A stretch of DNA of 15,491 nucleotides from an uncultured Lachnospiraceae bacterium. GTDB lineage: Bacteria > Bacillota > Clostridia > Lachnospirales > Lachnospiraceae. The notes under the pieces were generated by a model that was not told the DNA's origin, searched no databases, and saw nothing but the letters and a program-made list of their open reading frames with translations. A program made the translations under genes and the position numbers. Position 1 is the first letter of the stretch. Every line of letters begins with the position of its first letter. The stretch spans positions 1 to 15,491 of the forward strand of contig CADCPL010000025.1 in the NCBI GenBank assembly GCA_902803305.1, written 5' to 3'. Of this stretch, positions 1 to 6,373 are shown one piece after another.

Positions 1-230
1 CCCGCCCTTGAAGAAGAGCCAACACTTGAAGAAGCACCTGCTCTTGAAGATATACCGGTCTTTGAAGAAATACCTGTAATAGAAGCGACGCCTGTCGTTG
101 AAGAAGAGTCCGTTATCGAAGAAGAACCTGCAGCCGAAGAAGCACCGTCAGAAGAATCCGCACCTGAAGAAGTAACCTCAGAGGAACCTGCAGCTGAAGA
201 AACGCCATCAGGCGAACCTGAGATAATTGA
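1..230 (+). repeat. Degenerate Pro/Glu-rich coding repeat
   Basis: The 5' part of the first gene encodes short imperfect units of the form E-E-x-P-x-x-E-E, spelled largely with repeated gaagaa and cct/ccg codons. The units vary too much in sequence and spacing to be an exact tandem array. They look like a protein-level low-complexity linker, and the array probably extends left of the window. Confidence 0.7.
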
Positions 231-1860
231 CAATGAGATAAACCTTGACGATTTCCTTAAGATGGGAGATGACGAAACTCTTGAAGAGATCAGCATCCCC
301 ATGGATGAAGAGGATTCAACGCCCGTTCCCGATCAGGAGATCACAGATCTGTTATCTACGCTCGGCGAGATAACCGGTGAAAACAAAACAGAGGAAGCTG
401 AAGAAGAAAGCGGCGAAGCAGAATCTGAGGCGACCGATGAACAGGCCGGTGATGTTGACCTTGGCGGAATAGATGTATTTGACACCGATCTGTCTGCGAT
501 GCTTGATGACGTTACAAGCTCGGTTGAGTCTGAATCAGGAGAAACAGGTTCGGATAACTTGGACGATTCCGACCTCGGTGAACTTCTCGGATCACTTGAT
601 GACGGTTCCGGAGACCTGTCGGATATAGGAAATCTTCTTGAAAAAGATGAGAACTCCGAAATAGTAGATATGAATACGGAGACCGCGGAGGCTCTGTTCG
701 CATCGGATTCCGAAGAGGATCTGTTCAATATCGATAACCTGATCGAAGAAGAGGAAGGATCGGGCAAGAAAAAGAAGAAAAAGAAAAAAGGATTTTCACT
801 TTTCGGAAAGAAAAAGAAAAAAGGCGAGGAAGGCGAAGAAACTGTTGAAGAGCTTCCGGCGGGCGATGGAGAGATGCTCATCGATCCGGACCTTCTTGAT
901 ATTCCGGATGAATCTGAGATCAAAAAGAAAAAGCCGGGATTCTTTGCAACACTTTTTGCAAAACTTTTCGAGGAAGTCGGTGAAGGCGCGGAAGATGACG
1001 GCCTTCTCGGAATAGAACAGACGGCTGTCGAGATCGCGCAGGAAGGTGCCGCCGAAAACGAAGCGATCCTGTCCGAGATGGAAGGTGAAGGCGCCGAAGG
1101 CGGTAAAAAGAAAAAGAAAGAAAAGAAGAAAAAAGAAAAGAAAAAGAAAGATAAAAAGGGTGAGTCTGCTGACGGCGAAGAAGGCGGAGAAGCAGCAGAA
1201 GAAGACTCCAAAAAGAAAAAGAAGAAAGAAAAGAAAAAGAAAGAAAAAGAACCTGAGGTTCCCGGACGAAAGCTCCCACGCAAGAAAGTGGTTGCGATCG
1301 CGCTGTTCTGCATTACCATCGGGCTTGCGATAACATTCCTGGCATTTTTCATACCGTATTCACAGGATATGAAAAAGGCCAAGAAGTTCTACTCGACCGG
1401 AGAATATCAGAAAACATACGAATACATGCGCGGGCATAAGCTTACCGAGTCGGATCAGATGCTCTACGACAGAACGGTAACACTTCTTCGTATCAAGAGG
1501 CCGTATGATTCTTATCAGAATTATATGAAGATGGGACTTCGTCTGGAAGCATTAAATGCGCTTGTTCAGGGAGTGCAGATGTCCGACAGATATGCCGAAG
1601 ATGCGGCGACACTCGGTATAATCGATAAATATTCAAAGATGTCGCGGACAATATATGACGAACTCTATGAGCAGTTTGGTGTAACACTTGAACGTGCAAG
1701 ATCATGGATCGAGCTTGAAGGAACGCCCGAGTACACAAGGGCATTGTACGAATGTCTGGCGGGAGGAGCAAGTATCAGCACGGGAGAACCTGCACCGGAT
1801 GCCGGGATGACGGATGATAGTGATAATGCTGTCATAGAGGCTGAGGAGAACAATCTGTGA
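1..1860 (+). CDS. Membrane-anchored acidic/poly-lysine low-complexity protein, 5' end missing
   Basis: The reading frame is open from the first base, so the gene starts before the window and the ATG at 262 is an internal methionine; 619 residues are visible. In order they are: Pro/Glu-rich degenerate repeats (1-230); an acidic Asp/Glu/Ser-rich stretch (240-760); four lysine-rich blocks separated by acidic linkers (766-822, 922-933, 1105-1158, 1210-1251); a basic segment and one hydrophobic helix of about 22 residues (1288-1353); and a C-terminal region of about 165 residues, predicted helical, with a TPR-like FYSTGEYQKTYEYM segment. The basic flank before the helix predicts an N-terminus inside the cell and a C-terminus outside. 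I do not recognise the family and assign no function. The stop overlaps the hisH start by 4 bases (GTGA), which suggests translational coupling. A scaffold or envelope role is only a guess. Confidence 0.85.
   Translation, partial: PALEEEPTLEEAPALEDIPVFEEIPVIEATPVVEEESVIEEEPAAEEAPSEESAPEEVTSEEPAAEETPSGEPEIIDNEINLDDFLKMGDDETLEEISIPMDEEDSTPVPDQEITDLLSTLGEITGENKTEEAEEESGEAESEATDEQAGDVDLGGIDVFDTDLSAMLDDVTSSVESESGETGSDNLDDSDLGELLGSLDDGSGDLSDIGNLLEKDENSEIVDMNTETAEALFASDSEEDLFNIDNLIEEEEGSGKKKKKKKKGFSLFGKKKKKGEEGEETVEELPAGDGEMLIDPDLLDIPDESEIKKKKPGFFATLFAKLFEEVGEGAEDDGLLGIEQTAVEIAQEGAAENEAILSEMEGEGAEGGKKKKKEKKKKEKKKKDKKGESADGEEGGEAAEEDSKKKKKKEKKKKEKEPEVPGRKLPRKKVVAIALFCITIGLAITFLAFFIPYSQDMKKAKKFYSTGEYQKTYEYMRGHKLTESDQMLYDRTVTLLRIKRPYDSYQNYMKMGLRLEALNALVQGVQMSDRYAEDAATLGIIDKYSKMSRTIYDELYEQFGVTLERARSWIELEGTPEYTRALYECLAGGASISTGEPAPDAGMTDDSDNAVIEAEENNL
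766..1251 (+). repeat. Four lysine-rich coding blocks
   Basis: The blocks lie at 766-822 (8 Lys, then GFSLFG, then 5 Lys), 922-933 (4 Lys, then PGFFATLFAKLF), 1105-1158 (18 residues, Lys with single Glu/Asp) and 1210-1251 (14 residues, Lys with Glu). The first two share the pattern of a Lys run followed by G-F and then L-F. AAA and AAG codons are mixed, so no A run is longer than six bases. The blocks are separated by strongly acidic stretches. Confidence 0.75.
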
Positions 1861-2462
1861 TAGCGATAATCGATTATGATGCAGGAAATATACGAAGTGT
1901 TTATAAAGCGCTGTGCCACCTGGGCGCAGATCCCGGGATAACAAGGGATCCGGAGGTGATAAAAAAGGCAGATAAGATCATCCTTCCTGGTGTCGGAGCG
2001 TTTGGTGATGCAATGAACAGGCTTGAAGGCTACGGGCTTGTTCAGACCATAAATGACTGTATAGAGTCGGGAAAACCTTTTCTTGGAATATGTCTCGGAC
2101 TGCAACTGTTGTACGATTCAAGTGAAGAAGCTCCCGGCGTGGCCGGCCTGGGGATACTTAAAGGGAAGATCAAAAAGATACCCGTCGGTGAGTATCAGAA
2201 GATACCTCATATGGGTTGGAATTCCGTCAGTTTCCCGAATAAGGGAAGATTGTTTGCCGGCATCAACGAGAATGCTTATTTCTATTTTGTCCATTCATAT
2301 TATCTTGATGCGCAGGACAGATCAAGCGTCACAGCAACTACCGAATACAATACAAGAATAGATGCCTCTGTTGAGAGCGGTAATGTGTTTGCATGTCAGT
2401 TCCATCCGGAAAAGAGCGGGTCGGTCGGGCTGACAGTACTTAAGAATTTTATTTCGCTATAG
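1857..2462 (+). CDS. hisH: Imidazole glycerol phosphate synthase, glutamine amidotransferase subunit HisH
   Basis: A class I glutaminase of 201 residues, the usual HisH length. It hydrolyses glutamine and passes ammonia to HisF in the fifth step of histidine biosynthesis in the cytoplasm. Visible marks are the N-terminus IAIIDYDAGNIRSV, the oxyanion region PGVGAFGDAM, the nucleophile Cys79 in GICLGLQLL, PHMGWN, and the His183/Glu185 pair in CQFHPEKSG. The start is GTG at 1857, overlapping the stop of the upstream gene, with GAGGAG a few bases ahead. hisF follows after 11 bases, matching the paired enzyme. A WbuY-type amidotransferase is the main alternative, but the HisF partner is a standard HisF. 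Confidence 0.96.
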   Translation: MIAIIDYDAGNIRSVYKALCHLGADPGITRDPEVIKKADKIILPGVGAFGDAMNRLEGYGLVQTINDCIESGKPFLGICLGLQLLYDSSEEAPGVAGLGILKGKIKKIPVGEYQKIPHMGWNSVSFPNKGRLFAGINENAYFYFVHSYYLDAQDRSSVTATTEYNTRIDASVESGNVFACQFHPEKSGSVGLTVLKNFISL

Positions 2463-2473
2463 GCGGTACCGAA

Positions 2474-3238
2474 ATGTATACGAAGCGGATAATCCCGTGC
2501 CTTGATGTAAACGACGGTCGTGTTGTTAAAGGCGTAAATTTTGTAAATCTGAAAGATGCTGGTGACCCTGTTGAGATCGCGGCGGTATATGATAAGGCCG
2601 GTGCGGATGAACTTGTATTTCTTGATATAACGGCATCAAGTGATAACAGGGATACAGTTGTGAACATGGTCAGAGCTGTAGCGGAGACGATATTCATCCC
2701 GTTTACGGTCGGCGGCGGCATCAGAACCGTAGACGATTTTAAGCGGCTGCTTCGCGAAGGCGCCGATAAGATCTCGGTCAATTCCGCGGCGATAATGAAT
2801 CCGCAACTCATATCCGATGCAGCAGACAAGTTCGGAAGTCAGTGCGTGGTCGTTGCTATAGATGCCAAGAGACGCGAAGACGGCTCGGGCTGGAACATAT
2901 ACAAAAACGGCGGAAGGGTCGATATGGGGATAGACGCCGTGGAGTGGGCCCAGAAGGCTGAAAGCCTCGGCGCGGGAGAGATACTTCTTACAAGCATGGA
3001 TTGCGACGGAACAAAGGCCGGATTTGATATCGAACTGACAAGGACTATCTCATCGCTTGTGCACATTCCCGTAATAGCAAGCGGGGGAGCAGGCAATATG
3101 GAGCATTTCAGAGATGTTCTGACGGACGGTGCAGCAGATGCCGCACTTGCCGCATCACTTTTTCATTATAAGGAACTTGAAATATGCGATCTGAAGGATT
3201 ATCTGGCCGGATGCGGCATATCCGTAAGGAGAAACTGA
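2474..3238 (+). CDS. hisF: Imidazole glycerol phosphate synthase, cyclase subunit HisF
   Basis: A TIM-barrel cyclase of 254 residues, the full family length. With ammonia from HisH it converts PRFAR to imidazole glycerol phosphate and AICAR, linking histidine and purine synthesis. The start MYTKRIIPCLDV carries catalytic Asp11, and VVAIDAKR carries Asp130. Phosphate-binding loops are visible as TVGGGIR, SVNSAA, ILLTSMDCDGTK and VIASGGAG. The ribosome binding site (AGGCGG) is weak, consistent with coupling to hisH just upstream. No other his gene lies in the window, so the remaining pathway genes must be elsewhere. ung starts 1 base after the stop. Confidence 0.97.
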   Translation: MYTKRIIPCLDVNDGRVVKGVNFVNLKDAGDPVEIAAVYDKAGADELVFLDITASSDNRDTVVNMVRAVAETIFIPFTVGGGIRTVDDFKRLLREGADKISVNSAAIMNPQLISDAADKFGSQCVVVAIDAKRREDGSGWNIYKNGGRVDMGIDAVEWAQKAESLGAGEILLTSMDCDGTKAGFDIELTRTISSLVHIPVIASGGAGNMEHFRDVLTDGAADAALAASLFHYKELEICDLKDYLAGCGISVRRN

Positions 3239-3239
3239 C

Positions 3240-3911
3240 GTGATAGATAATGACTGGCTGGGGCCGCTCTCTCCTGAATTTCGCAAACCCTATTATGCAC
3301 AGCTGTATAAATTCGTAAATGAAGAGTACAGGACTCATACGATATATCCCGCCAAGCAGGACGTATTTGCCGCATATGACAGGACTCCGCTTGAGAATGT
3401 CAAGGTATTGATCCTCGGACAGGATCCGTATCATGAACCCGGTCAGGCACATGGCCTCTGTTTTTCGGTAAAGCCCGGGACCAAAGTCCCGCCGAGTCTT
3501 GTTAATATTTATAAAGAACTGCAGGACGATTGCGGATGTTATATCCCAGATAACGGGTATCTTGTTAAATGGGCGGATCAGGGCGTGATGCTTCTTAACA
3601 CCGTTCTGACCGTAAGAGCCCACCAGGCTTTTTCACATCAGGGCAAAGGCTGGGAGCAGTTTACCGATGCGACGATCGCAGCGCTTAACAGGCAGGATCG
3701 GCCGATCGTATACATGCTGTGGGGATCGGCCGCGCAAAAGAAAGCGGCGATGCTGGATAATCCGAAACATCTGGTGTTAAAGGCAGCACATCCGAGTCCG
3801 TTATCCGCATACAAAGGATTTATGGGCTGCAGGCATTTTTCCAAAGCAAATGATTTTCTGTCAAAAGGTGGAATCGAGCCCATCGACTGGCAGATCGAAA
3901 ATATAGGTTAG
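3240..3911 (+). CDS. ung: Uracil-DNA glycosylase, family 1
   Basis: Removes uracil from DNA and starts base-excision repair. It has 223 residues, normal for family 1. The water-activating loop GQDPYHEPGQAHGLCFSV holds Asp62, and the minor-groove loop AHPSPLSAYKGF holds His184. The LLNTVLTVR and LWGSAAQKK segments are also typical. The start is GTG at 3240, placed by the family N-terminus (DWLGPLSPEF) and by AAGGAG inside the end of hisF. Only one base separates it from the hisF stop, so it is probably translated from the same message as the histidine pair, without an obvious metabolic link. Confidence 0.97.
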   Translation: MIDNDWLGPLSPEFRKPYYAQLYKFVNEEYRTHTIYPAKQDVFAAYDRTPLENVKVLILGQDPYHEPGQAHGLCFSVKPGTKVPPSLVNIYKELQDDCGCYIPDNGYLVKWADQGVMLLNTVLTVRAHQAFSHQGKGWEQFTDATIAALNRQDRPIVYMLWGSAAQKKAAMLDNPKHLVLKAAHPSPLSAYKGFMGCRHFSKANDFLSKGGIEPIDWQIENIG

Positions 3912-3925
3912 AAAGAGGAGCTGTA

Positions 3926-5098
3926 ATGACGAAGAAGGAAGCGCTTGCTCTCAAGATATTTGTGGGCGCCGTGCTTGTTGCGACTCTCCTTTTTGGGGCT
4001 TTCTATTTTGAAAGTTACAGATCGGTTGCCAATGAGGTGGCCGATCAGATCAATAAGGGGAATGCATATATGGAGGCTGAGTGTTACCAGGAAGCTATAG
4101 AGTGCTATGAAAGAGCACTCGAACATGAAGAAGGTAATGAGAAGATAAGATCAGCCATTGTTCTTGCATATATGTCAATGGCATCCGGTTACGGGAATTC
4201 CGATGAGGCACTTTTGTGTTATCAAAATGCCATCGGATATAATGCGAACAATAAAACCGCATACTGGTCGATCGCCAACATTTATGAGGAACGCGGCGAT
4301 GAAGATACTATGCTCGAAGTGCTTCATAAGGGCTTCGAAGACACCGGCGATGAATCGATGAATGCCAAGATCTTTGCCGTGGAAGAAGAGCGTGCAAGGA
4401 TCAAGGCTGAGGAGGAAGCCAGACTTGCCGAAGAAGAAGCAAAGCGTGCTGAAGAAGAGGCGCGTGCCCAGAAGCTTGAACAACTTCGGCCCTTTTTTGA
4501 AGATGAAGACTATGACGGTCTGAAGGATAAGCTTCGCGAAGAAGAATACGTTGCGTTCTCGGAAGAAGTCATTGGTGACAATTCATATTATTCCGGTGAT
4601 CATGACGTGGACGGAAAGCGCGAGGGATACGGAATAGCCCTGTATGAGAACGGGTACTATTATTACGGCGAGTTTCACGAGGATTGTCGGAGCGGAAAAG
4701 GTGTCATGATACGCGCGAACTATTCGGAAAGCTCGTCGATCGGGTCGTTCATTTACGACGGAGAGTGGAGCGATGATAAGCCCAACGGAGCCGGAACCGC
4801 CAAGTCCAACTATTATAAAGACAGGATCTCGGCAAGTGATTTTGCAACAAAAGAAATAAAGGGTAATTATACGGACGGACTTGAGGATGGTGAGATGACG
4901 CTTGTGGGTACTACCAGGAGCGGAGCTAAGAGGACTTTTAAATACAAAGCCGTAGAGGGAGTGGCCGAAAGATCGAGTAATGAGAGTTCAGGAGTAAAAG
5001 GACAATATATAATCGCACAGACCGATGATAAGAGCGAGAGCCTGACTAGCGACGGTTCCAAGCGCGGAGTCGAAGGTTTTGTGGAAGAGGAGGAGTAA
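3926..5098 (+). CDS. Membrane-anchored TPR / coiled-coil / MORN-repeat protein
   Basis: A 390-residue protein of unknown role. Residues about 9-29 form one hydrophobic helix after a short basic start. Residues about 40-145 hold TPR-like helix pairs (for example YQEAIECYERALEHEEGNEK and ALLCYQNAIGYNANNKTAYW). Residues about 152-190 are an Ala/Glu/Lys/Arg-rich coiled coil. Residues about 224-320 hold MORN-like strands with the Y-x-G-E-(F/W)...G-x-G pattern (YYYYGEFHEDCRSGKG, YDGEWSDDKPNGAG). The tail is polar and acidic. The helix has no clear signal-peptidase site and looks like an anchor. TPR and MORN regions usually bind proteins or membranes, so a scaffold role is inferred. GAGGAG lies before the ATG, 14 bases after ung. 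The lysA-type gene follows within 2 bases. Confidence 0.9.
   Translation: MTKKEALALKIFVGAVLVATLLFGAFYFESYRSVANEVADQINKGNAYMEAECYQEAIECYERALEHEEGNEKIRSAIVLAYMSMASGYGNSDEALLCYQNAIGYNANNKTAYWSIANIYEERGDEDTMLEVLHKGFEDTGDESMNAKIFAVEEERARIKAEEEARLAEEEAKRAEEEARAQKLEQLRPFFEDEDYDGLKDKLREEEYVAFSEEVIGDNSYYSGDHDVDGKREGYGIALYENGYYYYGEFHEDCRSGKGVMIRANYSESSSIGSFIYDGEWSDDKPNGAGTAKSNYYKDRISASDFATKEIKGNYTDGLEDGEMTLVGTTRSGAKRTFKYKAVEGVAERSSNESSGVKGQYIIAQTDDKSESLTSDGSKRGVEGFVEEEE
5088..5093 (+). promoter_or_regulatory. Shine-Dalgarno AGGAGG that fixes the lysA start
   Basis: A perfect AGGAGG ends 6 bases before the GTG at 5100. It lies inside the last codons of the MORN gene. It argues against the in-frame TTG at 5079, which lies upstream of this site and would add seven residues unlike the family. 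Confidence 0.85.
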
Positions 5099-5099
5099 A

Positions 5100-6359
5100 G
5101 TGAAAAAAATACCGTTTATCGACAAAAAGACAGCAGAGCTGATCGATGAGAAGATCCCGACACCTTTTTATGTCTATGATGAAGAAGGCATCATCAATAA
5201 CATCAATAATATCAAGTCGGCTTTCTCTTGGAACAAGGGATTCAAGGAATACTTCGCCGTAAAGGCAACACCCAATCCGTTCATACTCAAACTGATGAAG
5301 GAACATGGTCTCGGTGTCGACTGTTCAAGCCTTACAGAACTGATGCTTTCGAAAGCGGCAGGATTTTCGGGTGATGACATCATGTTCTCATCGAATGAAA
5401 CGCCGGAAGAGGATTATGTACTTGCCAAGAAGCTCGGAGCTATCATAAATCTTGATGACATAACCCATATAGATTATTTTGATAAGCTTTGCGGCCTCAA
5501 TGAAACCATGAGCGTCAGATATAATCCCGGCGGAGTGTTCACGGTAAGTAACGGCATCATGGATAATCCGCAGGATGCCAAATACGGAATGACGACCGAG
5601 CAGCTGTTTGATGCCGTCAGGATACTTACGGACAGAGGTGTAAAGCATATCGGAATACACTCGTTCCTTGTCAGCAATACCGTTACAAACGATTATTATC
5701 CGATGCTTGCCGAAAAGCTGTTTCAGCTTGCTGTTGATGTTCATAATAAGACAGGTGCGCATATCGCGTTCATCAATCTTTCGGGTGGCGTAGGTATCCC
5801 CTATACTCCGGATCAGGAACCGAATGATATATTCGTGATCGGTGATGAGGTAAGAAAGGTCTACGAGAGAGTGCTTGTTCCCGCAGGTATGGATGATGTT
5901 GCGATATATACCGAGATGGGAAGATTTGTGATGGGTCCTTACGGTGCGCTTGTTACCAAGGCGATACACGAGAAGCATATCTACAAAGAGTATATAGGTG
6001 TGGATGCATGTGCGGTAAATCTTATGAGACCGGCAATGTACGGAAGTTACCACCATATTACCGTACTCGGAAAGGAAGACAGCCCGTGCACAAACAAATA
6101 TGATGTCGTCGGAGGACTGTGCGAGAATAATGACAAATTTGCGATCGACAGGATGCTTCCGAAAATAGAAAAGGGAGATTATCTGTTCATCCATGATGCG
6201 GGAGCGCACGGTTTTGCGATGGGATATAACTACAACGGAAAGCTCAGAAGCGCCGAAGTACTTGTACATCCCGACAAGAGCTTTGATATGATAAGAAGGG
6301 CTGAAACACCGAAGGATTATCTTGCTACGTTTGATTTTTCGGATTTTGATCTTACATGA
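5100..6359 (+). CDS. lysA: Diaminopimelate decarboxylase, clostridial-type divergent form
   Basis: A fold-type III PLP decarboxylase of 419 residues, expected to convert meso-diaminopimelate to L-lysine in the cytoplasm. Visible are the PLP lysine Lys55 in YFAVKATPNP, the glycine loop LSGGVGIPY, Glu272 and Arg275 in TEMGRF, Cys341 in GLCENND, and the C-terminal NYNGKLRSAEVLV. Three positions differ from textbook family members: the usual C-H-I-G-S reads S-F-L-V-S (Phe189), E-P-G-R reads E-M-G-R, and G-A-Y reads G-A-H (His370). From memory these changes are shared by many Lachnospiraceae homologues, so this is probably a lineage form rather than a broken enzyme. The GTG start follows a perfect AGGAGG and sits 1 base after the MORN gene's stop. 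No other lysine gene is nearby, so another decarboxylase substrate cannot be excluded. Confidence 0.85.
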   Translation: MKKIPFIDKKTAELIDEKIPTPFYVYDEEGIINNINNIKSAFSWNKGFKEYFAVKATPNPFILKLMKEHGLGVDCSSLTELMLSKAAGFSGDDIMFSSNETPEEDYVLAKKLGAIINLDDITHIDYFDKLCGLNETMSVRYNPGGVFTVSNGIMDNPQDAKYGMTTEQLFDAVRILTDRGVKHIGIHSFLVSNTVTNDYYPMLAEKLFQLAVDVHNKTGAHIAFINLSGGVGIPYTPDQEPNDIFVIGDEVRKVYERVLVPAGMDDVAIYTEMGRFVMGPYGALVTKAIHEKHIYKEYIGVDACAVNLMRPAMYGSYHHITVLGKEDSPCTNKYDVVGGLCENNDKFAIDRMLPKIEKGDYLFIHDAGAHGFAMGYNYNGKLRSAEVLVHPDKSFDMIRRAETPKDYLATFDFSDFDLT

Positions 6360-6373
6360 TATAGGGTGACCAA

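Noticed and set aside
262..264. ATG as start of the first gene
   Set aside because: The same frame is open and compositionally continuous to base 1, with Pro/Glu repeats in frame, and no ribosome binding site precedes this ATG.
784..822. A-rich slippery sites (A-AAA-AAG type) in the lysine blocks
   Set aside because: The A6-G stretches at 784-790 and nearby are in the wrong phase for the standard -1 heptamer, and no run exceeds six A. The downstream frame continues without needing a shift.
333..1382. Long reverse-strand open frame rich in Phe and Ser opposite the first gene
   Set aside because: It is the complement of the Lys/Glu-rich coding sequence; the Phe and Ser runs mirror AAA/AAG and GAA/GGA codons. 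The + strand frame is continuous and ends in a coupled stop.
1857..3238. hisH/hisF as sugar-modifying WbuY/WbuZ-type homologues
   Set aside because: The HisF has the standard KRIIPCLDV start, both catalytic aspartates and full phosphate loops, and no surface-polysaccharide genes are nearby.
5079..5081. TTG at 5079 as start of the decarboxylase
   Set aside because: The perfect AGGAGG at 5088-5093 lies downstream of this TTG and is well placed for the GTG at 5100; the extra seven residues do not fit the family.
5388..6269. Reverse-strand open frame of 293 codons opposite lysA
   Set aside because: It lies wholly inside a well-conserved enzyme gene, has no recognisable motif and no convincing ribosome binding site.
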